The notes: generated by a model not told the origin, from the letters alone. 64,000 nucleotides of DNA from Thermoplasmata archaeon (GCA_020696365.1 JAEHCM010000001.1:102987-166986), one strand, 5' to 3'. Numbered from the stretch's first letter, positions 25,014-36,543 are shown. Program-made: numbers and translations.

Positions 25014-27200
25014 TCATGTGAGGTTCAGCACTTCCATCTCGCGCTCGAGGATCGATACCTCTTGCTGTAGGAGAGTTTCCGGGCTGAGCGATAGGGCCAG
25101 GATGCAATCCGACTCGGATATTTCGTCTATAAGGCTTCTGAGGAACCGCAGCACGGAATCGAAGCCGGTGTTGCTGATGAGGTACTGAATGCCGTCCAGG
25201 ACCACCATGCTGGCCCCCTCTTCCTCCATGAATCCTTGTATCGTGTGTATGATTATCTCGAGCGACGGAGGGATCGTCTTCTCGCTCGAGCTGTCCTTGT
25301 CCGTGAGCCATAGTATCTCCGGCATGGCCTCGAACTCATCCCGTATGCGCCGGGGGTTCATCCTCGTGATCACCATCCCACGGAACCCGTCATCCTTAAT
25401 CTTCCTCGCGAGGAGGACGTTGCTGTACATCGGCTTCTCCTCCTCGATCAGGTAGCAGTGACCGGGGGATACCTTGACCTCCTTCATTATCTCCTTGCGC
25501 GTCTCCTGAACGGGAGTCAACGGCTTGAGTATGTCGGAGACCAGGTTCAGGTCGATCTCCATCTTCATTATCGAAGAGAACGCGACGATCTTGTTGAGGG
25601 TGCCCTCCAGCTCCCTCACGTTGGTCGTGACCCTCTCCGCTATGTACGATATGAGGTCGCCTCCCAGCTTGAGTTTCTTCTCGGCGGACTTCACCTCGAG
25701 TATTTTTATCCTGGTTTCGATGTCCGGCGGTTGTATGTCTACGGTGAGCCCCTTCTGGATCCTCGCATTGAACCGGTCGCTGAGACCCGGCACTTGGGTG
25801 GGCACTCGGTCGCTCGCAAGGACGACCTGTTTCTCCTCATCCACGAGGTAATCGATGACCTTGACTATCTCGTCCTGGGTCGTCTGGCTCGCCGCCAGGA
25901 ACTGCATGTCGTCTACGAGCAGCAGGTCGGACTTCCGCAGGTCGTCTTTGATGCTCCGCATGAGCCCGACATCTTTCTTGGCACGGTCGAAGGCGTCGAC
26001 TATGCGGTCCGATGGAAGGAAGAGCACCCTCTTGTCGCCTTTCCCCTCCGCGATCCCGTGTCCGATTGCCGAGAGAAGGTGGGTCTTGCCCAGACCTGAC
26101 CCCCCGAGTATGAGCAGCGGATTGTATTGCGCTCCCGGGTCAGCGGCGACGGCGGTCGCGACTGTGAACGGGAACTTCGAGCATGGGCCAACAACGAAAC
26201 TCTCAAAGGTCATCCCCTTGACCAGGGATTTGGCGTAAGGGGGTGCCTCGGCCTCCTCGGAGGAGCATCGGTCGCACACCCCGTTCTCGTTCAGATCTCC
26301 TCCGCATCTTGGGCAGCTCTCTGCCGTCTCCTCGCCGCCCTCTTCCGCCCCGGTCTGGTATTTCAGAATCAGGTCGTAGACGTCTCCTGTCTTCTCCTCC
26401 CGCTTCTTCTTCTCCATCTCCTCTTTGATGGACGCCTCTTCCGTCTTCCTCTTATGTACGCGGCGTTTGGCCTTCTCCTGCAGGAACTCTATGTCCGACT
26501 CTATCTCCGCTATCCTTGATGGATCGTTCAGCTTGCCACGTATCTCGACGATCTCCAGCTCATGTCCAAGGACAGGGAAGTTGTTGAGCACGACCCCGAA
26601 CTGCGTGAGCCGTTGTACGTCCCTCTCGAAGTTCGTCACGGCCTTTCCGAACTCGTCGGGTCTCTTGTCCAAGATCTCCGTGAGGACGTCGACGACAAAC
26701 CCCTTCCTGCGCAACTCGTCGATCTTTTCCCTGGACGGATCGACCGGCTCATCGGGGCGCCCCTCGGCTTCTGGAGCCGACGGGGCCTTCGCCGAGCTCT
26801 TGGAGGGCACGGGCCCTTTCGTCGTCGGTGTTCCAGGACCTATCAGAGCGTCCGGGAACCGTCTCTCGAACTCCTCCTTCTCCACCCTGCTGTGGATCTC
26901 GATGACCGAAGTCTTGTCCTGCGAGTCCTCCAGTATGAACCTGAGGGATCTCTCCCCCGTGTAGATCCTCCGGAGTTCTCTCGGCTTCGACTTCTCGAAC
27001 TCGTATATGGCCATTGCAGGCGATCCATGCTCGATGACGACATACCCGATCGAGCTCATGATCTCCTTTTCCAGACGGACCTTGAGGTACCCCGAGAAAC
27101 TGTATTGTTTGAGGTCTGCCAGGATGGACTCGAGGGAGTCCGGACCGCCCTTGGCGGTTCGAACGATGATGCCTTCTGGGATTCGGAGATCGGTCACCAT
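25014..27200 (-). CDS. DnaA-type AAA+ ATPase fused to zinc ribbon and DUF835 domain
   Basis: A 728-residue protein. Residues 1-115 resemble a small ligand/partner domain of the DUF2226/PATAN kind. A charged helical region (155-285) and a zinc ribbon (C296-C312) follow. Residues 328-560 form an AAA+ core closely resembling bacterial DnaA: TFESFVVGPCSKFPF, Walker A GGSGLGKTHLL (366-376), Walker B LLLVDDMQFL (426-435), box VII GLSDRFNARIQKGL and sensor 2 NVRELEGTLNKIVAFS. DnaA domain IV (the DNA-binding helix-turn-helix) is absent; residues 580-728 are instead an archaeal DUF835 domain. A TATA box at 27233-27240 gives a leader of about 10 bases. Replication initiation is only one possibility. 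Confidence 0.88.
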   Translation of the reverse strand: MVTDLRIPEGIIVRTAKGGPDSLESILADLKQYSFSGYLKVRLEKEIMSSIGYVVIEHGSPAMAIYEFEKSKPRELRRIYTGERSLRFILEDSQDKTSVIEIHSRVEKEEFERRFPDALIGPGTPTTKGPVPSKSSAKAPSAPEAEGRPDEPVDPSREKIDELRRKGFVVDVLTEILDKRPDEFGKAVTNFERDVQRLTQFGVVLNNFPVLGHELEIVEIRGKLNDPSRIAEIESDIEFLQEKAKRRVHKRKTEEASIKEEMEKKKREEKTGDVYDLILKYQTGAEEGGEETAESCPRCGGDLNENGVCDRCSSEEAEAPPYAKSLVKGMTFESFVVGPCSKFPFTVATAVAADPGAQYNPLLILGGSGLGKTHLLSAIGHGIAEGKGDKRVLFLPSDRIVDAFDRAKKDVGLMRSIKDDLRKSDLLLVDDMQFLAASQTTQDEIVKVIDYLVDEEKQVVLASDRVPTQVPGLSDRFNARIQKGLTVDIQPPDIETRIKILEVKSAEKKLKLGGDLISYIAERVTTNVRELEGTLNKIVAFSSIMKMEIDLNLVSDILKPLTPVQETRKEIMKEVKVSPGHCYLIEEEKPMYSNVLLARKIKDDGFRGMVITRMNPRRIRDEFEAMPEILWLTDKDSSSEKTIPPSLEIIIHTIQGFMEEEGASMVVLDGIQYLISNTGFDSVLRFLRSLIDEISESDCILALSLSPETLLQQEVSILEREMEVLNLT

Positions 27201-27232
27201 TTCTGGAGCCCGTTGGATGAATACGGTCGCAT

Positions 27233-27240
27233 ATTATAAA
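27233..27240 (-). promoter_or_regulatory. TATA box of the DnaA-like gene
   Basis: The minus strand reads TTTATAAT, about 33 bases before the ATG at 27200. Transcription should begin near 27210, giving a nearly leaderless message. Confidence 0.55.
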
Positions 27241-27339
27241 GTCCTCTCTTCTTGCGGCGGATGCTGGAGTGCGTGGTTCTCCGAACCGCTCCGCGAAAAG
27301 GCTTAACTAGGAAGACCATCTTCACAACCGTTCACGAGT

Positions 27340-27438
27340 GCCACTGTAGCTCAGCGGTAACCCGCGTCTCATGCGCGGTCGCTAAAGAGCAGCGGTTTCG
27401 TAAGCCGCAGGCCGGGGGTTCGAAACCCTCCAGTGGCT
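27340..27438 (+). tRNA. tRNA-Thr (CGT) with a D-loop intron
   Basis: The acceptor GCCACTG (27340-27346) pairs with CAGTGGC (27431-27437). T is the discriminator, and CCA is encoded at 27439-27441. The anticodon arm is GCGGT-TTCGTAA-GCCGC, with anticodon CGT (27398-27400) reading ACG. The T arm is GGGGG-TTCGAAA-CCCTC. The D stem is GCTC (27349-27352) and GAGC (27387-27390), but 34 bases lie between them instead of about seven. Removing 27 bases gives GCTC-AGCGGTA-GAGC, a standard D-arm, and a 72-base tRNA. The gene lies divergent from the DnaA-like gene. Confidence 0.9.
27359..27385 (+). other. tRNA intron in the D-loop with a bulge-helix-bulge motif
   Basis: D stem GCTC/GAGC is followed by a 3-base bulge AAA (27384-27386), a 4-bp central helix AGCG/CGCT (27353-27356 with 27380-27383), a 3-base bulge GTA (27357-27359), and an inner hairpin CCGCG/CGCGG (27362-27366 with 27374-27378). 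The archaeal endonuclease cuts after the second base of each bulge, which releases 27 bases exactly and rebuilds a normal D-arm. A shift by one base gives the same mature RNA. C27361 is unpaired inside the inner helix. Confidence 0.85.
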
Positions 27439-27507
27439 CCACTTCTTCCGGATACAGGATCGCCGTCTTGGGCAACTCTAATATGGCGCCTAGCCGATTG
27501 CCTACCT

Positions 27508-28416
27508 ATGTCGGCTGGCCCCGTCGTCTTCTCGAACGTCATCCGCTGTGGCGGGTGCGGCAACATCAGCTCGGGATATCTGCAGGTGGCAGAGGACGGC
27601 AAAGGGGTCACCAAATGCCCCTCCTGCGGTTCGACCATCGTGCAGAAGCTCGAACACGGATACGTCTCACAGGTGCCACCCCACAGGTTCGCCCCATCGG
27701 GCGGACGAGCACTTCACGAGAGCCGCTACCCTGGGCTGTACGCCCAGCCGAAGCACGCGCCCAAGCTGGACCTGCGTAACTTCTTCAGGCTGATAGCCTA
27801 CCCTCGCCGCTCCCTCTCAGAGCTCTATCTCTCCACGGACCTCAAGTACGCAATGTTCCTCGTCGTCCTGTCGACGACAGTATACGCGGTCGTGAGCGCC
27901 GCGGTGACCAGCGAGATGTCCGAGGTCATCGGTGTAGGCGACGCGAACGTCTTCGAATTACTGATGCTCGGCGCGCTCGGATGGATTGTGGCGATCATAT
28001 CGTTCCTGGTTTTTGCCGTCGTGTCCTCTATAGTCTCTCACGAGGTATTCGACGGTCGGGACGACAAAGGTTCGACCGTCGCATTGGCAGGCTACTGTTA
28101 TCCTTGGTTCGTCATGGTCACGCTTGTGCTTCTAACGATGTTCGCGGTCGGATTCGGCGGACTGGAGCTCAGTCAGGTCCAGCACTGGGGGGATTCAGAG
28201 ATGGAACGTGCCATCGTGTGGGGCGCCATTCTGCTGACATCCGCGGTACTCGGGCTGATATGGTTGCTCATCCTGGCCGGAAGAGCGGTGAGCGTGGCGA
28301 ACGACGTGTCGGTAGGAGAGGGTGTACTGTCCGCGATAATAGGTGCGATCGCCGCCGGCCTGGTCTCGCTCGTGGTGGGCGCGGTCATGCGGTTGCCGAT
28401 AGGTCTAACGCTGTAG
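27508..28416 (+). CDS. Zinc-ribbon Yip1-domain-like membrane protein
   Basis: A 302-residue protein. A zinc ribbon near the N-terminus (IRCGGCGNISSGYLQ with KCPSCGST) precedes a linker and about five transmembrane helices (near residues 112-135, 147-172, 190-211, 228-254 and 270-297). The pattern after the linker, PRRSLSELYLSTDLKYAMFL, and the spacing of helices resemble Yip1-type archaeal membrane proteins. The frame extends back to 27433, which would overlap the tRNA end. The ATG at 27508 lies about 22 bases after CTAATATGG and suits a leaderless start. The function is unknown; a role in membrane organisation is guessed from the family. Confidence 0.7.
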   Translation: MSAGPVVFSNVIRCGGCGNISSGYLQVAEDGKGVTKCPSCGSTIVQKLEHGYVSQVPPHRFAPSGGRALHESRYPGLYAQPKHAPKLDLRNFFRLIAYPRRSLSELYLSTDLKYAMFLVVLSTTVYAVVSAAVTSEMSEVIGVGDANVFELLMLGALGWIVAIISFLVFAVVSSIVSHEVFDGRDDKGSTVALAGYCYPWFVMVTLVLLTMFAVGFGGLELSQVQHWGDSEMERAIVWGAILLTSAVLGLIWLLILAGRAVSVANDVSVGEGVLSAIIGAIAAGLVSLVVGAVMRLPIGLTL

Positions 28417-28421
28417 GGCTG

Positions 28422-29687
28422 CTACTTGCCCAAGGTCTTCTCGATCATCTTCATCGCGCAGAACTCACCGCACATCGAGCAGGCCTGCGACCCTTCGGTT
28501 CTGCCTCGTTCCCTGTACTTCTTCGCCTTATCAGGGTCCATCGAGAGCTCGTACATCTTCGGCCAGTCGAAGGCACGTCTTGCCTCCGACATCCTCCGGT
28601 CCCAGTCCCCGCCTCGGCCCCGCGCTAGGTCGGCCGCATGGGCGGCGATCCTACTCGCTATGACGCCCTCCCGGACGTCGTCCACGGTCGGGAGGGCCAG
28701 ATGCTCCGACGGAGTGACGTAGCATAGGAAGTCCGCCCCATGGTAGGCTGCGAGCGCTCCACCGATGGCTCCGGCTATGTGATCGTATCCTGCTGCCACG
28801 TCGCACACCAGTGGCCCCAGGACATAGAACGGCGCCCCGTGACAGACCGCCTTTTCGAGGCGGACATTGGCTTCGATCTGGTCAAGTGGAATGTGTCCGG
28901 GTCCCTCCACCATCGCCTGCACGCCCTCGTCCCTAGCCCGTTCTACGAGCTCTCCGAGAACCTTCAGCTCATCGATTTGGGGGGCATCAGTGGCGTCCGC
29001 GATAGAACCCGGCCTGAAACCATCGCCGAGGCTGAGCGCGAAACCGTAATCCTTAGCAAGGTCGAGCAGATGGTCGTAGTTCCCGTACAGCGGGTTCTCC
29101 AGGTCGTTCTCGTGCATCCAGGCTACGAGCATGGCCCCACCTCGGGAAACCACCCCGGTGACTCTCTTCGCCCTCCTGAGCGTTTCAGTCGTGGCCCTGG
29201 TGACTCCGCAATGAACGGTCATGAAGTCCACACCGTCCCTTGCGTGCTGCTCTATGGTGCCGAAGAGGTCCTCCTCGGTCATCGTCAAAGGGTCCCCCCT
29301 CTCGGACGCGCGGCACATGGCCTCGTATATCGGCACCGTCCCCACTGGCAGAGCGCACTCCCGCAACACCTGTCTTCTGATGTCGCCTATGTTGCCTCCC
29401 GTGCTGAGGTCCATCACTGCATCTGCGCCGCATCTCACCGCCTCACGGACCTTCTCGAGCTCCTGGGGGACATCAACGAGGTCCCTGGATGTCCCGAGGT
29501 TGGCGTTCACCTTGACCGACATGCCCTCTCCGATCGCCCTAGGAACGACAGACGCGTGCCTCTGGTTGAAAGGAATGACCACACGGCCTTCCTGCAGAAG
29601 CTTCCTCAGGGCATCTGGCTCGACACCCTCCGTCTCAGCAATCCCCTTTATTTCCACTGGAGATTCGATTCTCTTTCGAATAGCCAT
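28422..29687 (-). CDS. thiC: ThiC: phosphomethylpyrimidine synthase
   Basis: A 421-residue radical SAM-type enzyme that rearranges 5-aminoimidazole ribotide into HMP phosphate for thiamine synthesis. Landmarks are VIPFNQRHASVVPRAIGEG, VNANLGTSRDLV, VMDLSTGGNIGDIR, DFMTVHCGVTR and the C-terminal cluster motif CSMCGEFCAMK (CxxCxxxxC). The ATG is clear. A TATA box at 29720-29725 leaves a leader of about ten bases, too short for a TPP riboswitch. The short length is normal for archaeal ThiC, which lacks the N-terminal domain of some bacterial forms. No other thiamine gene adjoins it. Confidence 0.95.
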   Translation of the reverse strand: MAIRKRIESPVEIKGIAETEGVEPDALRKLLQEGRVVIPFNQRHASVVPRAIGEGMSVKVNANLGTSRDLVDVPQELEKVREAVRCGADAVMDLSTGGNIGDIRRQVLRECALPVGTVPIYEAMCRASERGDPLTMTEEDLFGTIEQHARDGVDFMTVHCGVTRATTETLRRAKRVTGVVSRGGAMLVAWMHENDLENPLYGNYDHLLDLAKDYGFALSLGDGFRPGSIADATDAPQIDELKVLGELVERARDEGVQAMVEGPGHIPLDQIEANVRLEKAVCHGAPFYVLGPLVCDVAAGYDHIAGAIGGALAAYHGADFLCYVTPSEHLALPTVDDVREGVIASRIAAHAADLARGRGGDWDRRMSEARRAFDWPKMYELSMDPDKAKKYRERGRTEGSQACSMCGEFCAMKMIEKTLGK

Positions 29688-31980
<2,293 letters not shown>

Positions 31981-31989
31981 GGTGAGCTT

Positions 31990-34596
31990 ATGACCGACGA
32001 ACAGGAGAACGAGCAGCAGATCGCCATGAAGGTCATCAAGCGACCGATAGAGGTCGAGATGAAGAAGTCGTACATCGACTACGCTATGAGCGTTATCGTC
32101 GGCAGGGCGCTGCCTAATGTGAGCGACGGCCTGAAGCCCGTGCACAGGCGGATACTGTATGCGATGAACGAGATGGGCCTCGTACGCGGGAAGAGTCACA
32201 AGAAGTCCGCCAGGGTGGTCGGCGAGGTCCTGGGCAAGTACCATCCGCACGGGGATGTGGCGATCTACGACACCCTCGTGAGGATGGCCCAGGACTTCTC
32301 GATGCGCTACCCCCTCATCGACGGCCAGGGGAACTTCGGCAGCGTCGACGGCGACCGCGCCGCTGCCATGAGATATACGGAGTGCCGACTGGCGCCTATC
32401 GCGGCGGAGATGCTGGAGGATGTGGACGAGGAGACGGTGGACTTCATCGACAACTTCGATGGCTCGCTCAAGGAGCCGGTCGTGCTCCCTTCCAAGCTGC
32501 CCAACCTGCTCATCAACGGTTCATCAGGCATAGCGGTCGGCATGGCGACGAACATACCCCCGCATAACCTGGGCGAGATAGTCGACGCGACCGTCCTGAT
32601 GATCGACACGCACATCGAGGGACGTGACCCGGACCTGAAGGAGATCATGGATCTGGTGAAGGGCCCGGATTTCCCGACTGGCGGCCTCATCTACGGCGCC
32701 GCGGGGATAGTGGAGGCCTACTCCTCCGGCAGAGGCAAGATACGCGTGAGGGCTCGTACGACCATCGAGAGGGACGAGGACACCGGCAGAGCAACGCTGA
32801 TAGTGTCCGAGATCCCGTACATGGTGAACAAGTCCAAGCTGATGGAGGAGATCGCCGAGCTGGTCAAGAGCAAGCGGATAGAGGGCATCTCGGACCTGAG
32901 GGACGAGTCGGACAGGGATGGCATGCGCATAGTCATCGAACTGAAGCGCGACGCGCTCGAGGATGTCGTCCTGAACCAGCTGTTCGCGCACTCCCAGCTG
33001 CAGACGACCTTCGGGATCAACAACCTGGCGCTCGTAGACACCCAGCCGCGGGTGCTGTCGCTTAAGGAGATGCTGGAGTACCACATCGAGCACCGGTTCG
33101 ATGTCGTCAAGAGGAGGCTACAGTTCCGTCTGAAGGAGGCGGAGAGGAAGGCCCACATACTCGCCGGCCTGATGATTGCCCTGGATCACCTGGACGATGT
33201 GATCAAGACGATACGTAAGTCGAAGACCCGCGAGGATGCGAAGACCTCGCTCATGAAGATGTACCTTCTGACCGAGGCCCAGACCAAGGCCATACTCGAG
33301 ATGCAGCTCCAACGGCTCACTAGCATGGAGATGCAGGCCGTCAAGGACGACTTCGAGAGGGTAACCAAGCTGGTCGAGGAGTACAAGGCCATCCTGAGGG
33401 ACGAGAAGAGGATATTCGGCATCATCAAGCAGGAGGCTCTGGCCATCAAGGAGAAGTACGGCGACGCCAGAAGGACGGACATCGAGGCTCAAGGGGCGGA
33501 CCTGGACTACGAGGACCTGATACCCGTGGAGGACGTCCTGGTGACGACCAGCCGCACGGGATACATCAAGCGGATATCCCTTGACACGTACGCCTCGCAG
33601 AAGCGCGGAGGCGTAGGCCTCGTGGGGATGGGCACGAAGGAGGAGGACCACGTCGTCGACATGTTCGTGACGTGCTCCCATGACTATGTCATGTTCTTCA
33701 CCAACCGCGGCAAGGGATACTGGCTCAAGGCCTACAGGATACCCGTCGGCGGCCGCCACTCGAAGGGCAAGCCGATAGTGAACCTCATCGACCGTCTCCA
33801 GGAGGGCGAGTACGTGATGGGCAAGATGCCGATCGCGATATTCGACGAGGAACGGTATCTGGTGTTCGCCACAAGGAAGGGCATCATCAAGAAGACCCGT
33901 CTGATGGCGTACTCGCATGTCAGGCAGCCGGGTATCATAGCCATGCGTCTCGACGACGGGGACGAGCTGGTGGGCGTCGCGATCACCGACGGGACCAAGG
34001 AGGTCGTGCTGGCGACGAAGCTGGGGTATGCCGGGAGGTTCAACGAGGTCGATGTGCGTCCAACCGGTCGCGCGACCTACGGTGTGAAGGGCGTTACGCT
34101 CCGGAAGGGCGACGAGGTGGTCAGCATGGCCATCGTGGACCCGACCGATCACCTGCTGACGATCACGGAGCGCGGATACGGCAAGCGCTCCCTCGTGGCG
34201 GATTACAGGAAGACCCGGAGGGGCGGGAAGGGTGTCATAACGATCAAGACCGGGGATCGGAACGGCAACGTGCTATCGGTCCTGTCGGTCGCGGACGACG
34301 ACGAGTTGATGTTCACGAGCGTCAAGGGTATGATCATAAGGATGCCCGTGTCCGGCATACGTATCCAGAGCAGGGCGACGCTCGGCGTCCGTTTCATGCG
34401 TCTCAAGGGCCGCGACCTCGTCACCGCGGTGGCGCGCCTCGTGGGAGTGGCCGACGAGGAGCGCCTGGCGGAGTCAGGCAGGACGATCACGAAGGCTCCG
34501 ACCGAGAACGGCGACCTTGTGGACGACAACGACACGGGCGGCGACGACGAGGGGATCGACGACGGGTCAGGCGAGGACGGGCCAGAGGATGGATGA
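31990..34596 (+). CDS. gyrA: DNA gyrase subunit A
   Basis: An 868-residue breakage-reunion subunit. The N-terminus has [20 protein letters not shown] and HRRILYAM, and the catalytic tyrosine lies in [11 protein letters not shown] (about residue 129). A coiled-coil tower follows. The C-terminal beta-pinwheel contains a GyrA-box, QKRGGVG (about 537-543), close to the canonical QRRGGKG needed for DNA wrapping. This indicates a true gyrase rather than topoisomerase IV. The last 45 residues are strongly acidic ([17 protein letters not shown]). It starts nine bases after gyrB behind GAGGTGAG. Confidence 0.95.
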   Translation: MTDEQENEQQIAMKVIKRPIEVEMKKSYIDYAMSVIVGRALPNVSDGLKPVHRRILYAMNEMGLVRGKSHKKSARVVGEVLGKYHPHGDVAIYDTLVRMAQDFSMRYPLIDGQGNFGSVDGDRAAAMRYTECRLAPIAAEMLEDVDEETVDFIDNFDGSLKEPVVLPSKLPNLLINGSSGIAVGMATNIPPHNLGEIVDATVLMIDTHIEGRDPDLKEIMDLVKGPDFPTGGLIYGAAGIVEAYSSGRGKIRVRARTTIERDEDTGRATLIVSEIPYMVNKSKLMEEIAELVKSKRIEGISDLRDESDRDGMRIVIELKRDALEDVVLNQLFAHSQLQTTFGINNLALVDTQPRVLSLKEMLEYHIEHRFDVVKRRLQFRLKEAERKAHILAGLMIALDHLDDVIKTIRKSKTREDAKTSLMKMYLLTEAQTKAILEMQLQRLTSMEMQAVKDDFERVTKLVEEYKAILRDEKRIFGIIKQEALAIKEKYGDARRTDIEAQGADLDYEDLIPVEDVLVTTSRTGYIKRISLDTYASQKRGGVGLVGMGTKEEDHVVDMFVTCSHDYVMFFTNRGKGYWLKAYRIPVGGRHSKGKPIVNLIDRLQEGEYVMGKMPIAIFDEERYLVFATRKGIIKKTRLMAYSHVRQPGIIAMRLDDGDELVGVAITDGTKEVVLATKLGYAGRFNEVDVRPTGRATYGVKGVTLRKGDEVVSMAIVDPTDHLLTITERGYGKRSLVADYRKTRRGGKGVITIKTGDRNGNVLSVLSVADDDELMFTSVKGMIIRMPVSGIRIQSRATLGVRFMRLKGRDLVTAVARLVGVADEERLAESGRTITKAPTENGDLVDDNDTGGDDEGIDDGSGEDGPEDG

Positions 34597-34640
34597 CCCA
34601 AGCTGGCTCTCCCTCTCAAGAGTGATAATGACCCGCAAAG

Positions 34641-34669
34641 CTTTAATTAACCAACATGCCTTTAAAAAC
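34641..34669 (+). promoter_or_regulatory. Tandem TATA-like elements before the KaiC-like gene
   Basis: CTTTAATTAA (34641-34650) and CTTTAAAAAC (34660-34669) lie 20 bases apart. The downstream element predicts a leader of about 25 bases that contains AAGGAGGTC (34702-34710) seven bases before the TTG start. Confidence 0.45.
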
Positions 34670-34716
34670 GCTGAACGGGCATCGTTGAGTCCCCCGAAGA
34701 GAAGGAGGTCTAGGAT

Positions 34717-35430
34717 TTGTTCAAGGATTCCATCCCGGGGCTCGAGAAGGTCTTCAAGGACGATATCGAGCGACCCAAGATAATGCTAGTCACTGGCCCC
34801 CCAGGCTCTATGAAGACGAGCTTCTGCTACTCAATCATGTCGACGTACCTGAGGGACAAGAACGAGTTCGGGCTCTACGCCACCCTCGAGGAGACCACCG
34901 ACAGCCACATGACCAACATGGATAGCATGGGCGTCAAGATGTCCACCAAGCTGCAGATATCCGACATGACCGACCTCCGCGAGCTGGACCAGATCGACGA
35001 GGTCATAGGTGACGAGGTCCACACGGACTACATACTCTTCATCGAGAAGATGATCCAGCGGTTCAAGAGGACGCACGGCGACAAGTTCTCGGTGTTCGTC
35101 CTGGATTCCCTGGGCGCCCTGTACTCGCTCATGGAGAACGAGAAGAACATGCGCAAGAAGATGTTCTACTTCTTCAAGATGCTCCGGGACAACAACTTAC
35201 ACTCCTTCATCATAATGGAGCGTTCACTCGACGGCGAATCGCAGCTCCTCGGCAACGAGGGGTTCCTCGCGGACGGCATCCTGATGCTCGGCTTGGACAG
35301 GCCGCGCGGTAAGCTGGTCAGGTTCCTCCAGGTCGAGAAGATGAGGGCGGCGGAGCACAGCATGGAACGCCACGCGATAGAGGTCACCAAATCAGGCCTG
35401 ACTGTCCTCGGACCCCTCCTCAGCTCGTAG
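34717..35430 (+). CDS. KaiC/RAD55-like ATPase
   Basis: A 237-residue single-domain protein of the KaiC/RAD55 type. Walker A is GPPGSMKTS (residues 26-34), with Met instead of the usual glycine just before the lysine. The strand YATLEETTDSHM carries the KaiC-like glutamate pair. Walker B is FSVFVLDSLGALY, and the C-terminal half has the MERSLDGESQLLGNEGFLADGI segment and a basic RFLQVEKMRA strand. It starts at TTG 34717, fixed by AAGGAGGTC. The gene is 120 bases after gyrA with its own promoter. Such ATPases are signalling or pilus/archaellum regulators in archaea; the partner here is unknown. Confidence 0.8.
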   Translation: MFKDSIPGLEKVFKDDIERPKIMLVTGPPGSMKTSFCYSIMSTYLRDKNEFGLYATLEETTDSHMTNMDSMGVKMSTKLQISDMTDLRELDQIDEVIGDEVHTDYILFIEKMIQRFKRTHGDKFSVFVLDSLGALYSLMENEKNMRKKMFYFFKMLRDNNLHSFIIMERSLDGESQLLGNEGFLADGILMLGLDRPRGKLVRFLQVEKMRAAEHSMERHAIEVTKSGLTVLGPLLSS

Positions 35431-35553
35431 TGCGCAGCCGAGGAGGAGTGCGCGGGCGGACAAATGGTTTGCACGGACCCCGCGCATACGCATCAACCCC
35501 CGAGACAACGATGCGTCGCGCACAAACCCCCCCAATAACCGATGTGATGAAAC

Positions 35554-36543
35554 ATGACGGAAGACTCGACAATCTCCCAGATAATCGAGGATGCGGTAAA
35601 GAGGCTGAAGGATCAGGAGGAAGCTGTCCTGAAGAAGGACAAGGAGCTCCAGACGCAGCAGGATGAGGTGACGCGCAGGAGCACCGAGCTCGAGCAGCTC
35701 CAGAGCGGCCTGAAGGAGAGGGAGGATGCTCTGCGCGCCCGAGAGACGAATATCGAGCAGGGCGAGGAGAGCCTGAAGGCGCGCGAGTCCGCGGCGCTCG
35801 ACAGGGAGAGCAAGCTCGACGAAAAGATCTCCGGACTGAACGACCGCGAGGAGCGGGCCAGTGCCATGCAGAAGGGCGCTGAGACGAAGGAGAGCGAGTA
35901 CATCGAGAAACTGGCAGAGGTCTCCAGGCACATGACCGAGGTCGCGGACAAGAGGAGGGCGGTGCTCGACCAGGAGGAGCAGATGAAGACCTCCGAGGAC
36001 AACCTCGCCCGGCTGATGGATGAGGTCACCTCCCGGAGGGACGCCCTCATCGCCCGTGAACGGGCCCTCGTTGACGAGAATGAATCGCTGAGGACCGACC
36101 GCGAGAAGCTCGCCGAGGACGCCAGGAAGCTCATGCGAAGGCAGGAGGATATGCTGACCATGCCCACTGCGCCGTCGGAGGGCGGGAAAGCCGTAGCTCC
36201 CGTACGACCGGGGGCGGGCGAGGACGAGGTAGCATGTCCGAACTGCAACACGATCATCAGTCGCGACGCCGTCATGTGTTACGCCTGCGGGCACAAGCTG
36301 AAGGAGACGGAAGAGCCGGCCAGCGAGGAAGCCGCGACCGAGTCAGAGGACGAGATCCCGTGTCCGAGCTGCAAGACGATGATAAGCAAGGACGCCGTCA
36401 TGTGCTACGCCTGCGGTGTGTCCGTCGAGGAGGCCACCGAGAAGGCTGCGGCGGCCGGTGAACCACCGTCGGCACCTGCTCCGAAGGAGGAGAAGAAGCC
36501 TCAGATTTTCGTCAAGAAGATTGTGAAGAGACAGGCACCTTAG
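35554..36543 (+). CDS. Coiled-coil protein with twin zinc ribbons
   Basis: A 329-residue cytoplasmic protein. Residues about 5-205 are almost uninterrupted, highly charged heptads (KDKELQTQQDEVTRRSTEL and similar), a long coiled coil. Two nearly identical zinc ribbons follow: CPNCNTIISRDAVMCYACG near residue 229 and CPSCKTMISKDAVMCYACG near 270, separated by an acidic linker, so an internal duplication is plain. The tail ends with the basic FVKKIVKRQ. The next gene, a giant surface protein, also has cytoplasmic zinc ribbons and a similar basic tail. There is no enzyme motif; a structural or scaffold role is inferred. Confidence 0.75.
   Translation: MTEDSTISQIIEDAVKRLKDQEEAVLKKDKELQTQQDEVTRRSTELEQLQSGLKEREDALRARETNIEQGEESLKARESAALDRESKLDEKISGLNDREERASAMQKGAETKESEYIEKLAEVSRHMTEVADKRRAVLDQEEQMKTSEDNLARLMDEVTSRRDALIARERALVDENESLRTDREKLAEDARKLMRRQEDMLTMPTAPSEGGKAVAPVRPGAGEDEVACPNCNTIISRDAVMCYACGHKLKETEEPASEEAATESEDEIPCPSCKTMISKDAVMCYACGVSVEEATEKAAAAGEPPSAPAPKEEKKPQIFVKKIVKRQAP

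Noticed and set aside
27369..27638. Minus-strand 89-codon frame across the tRNA-Thr gene
   Set aside because: It reads through a tRNA and the opposite strand of the Yip1-like gene, with no family resemblance.
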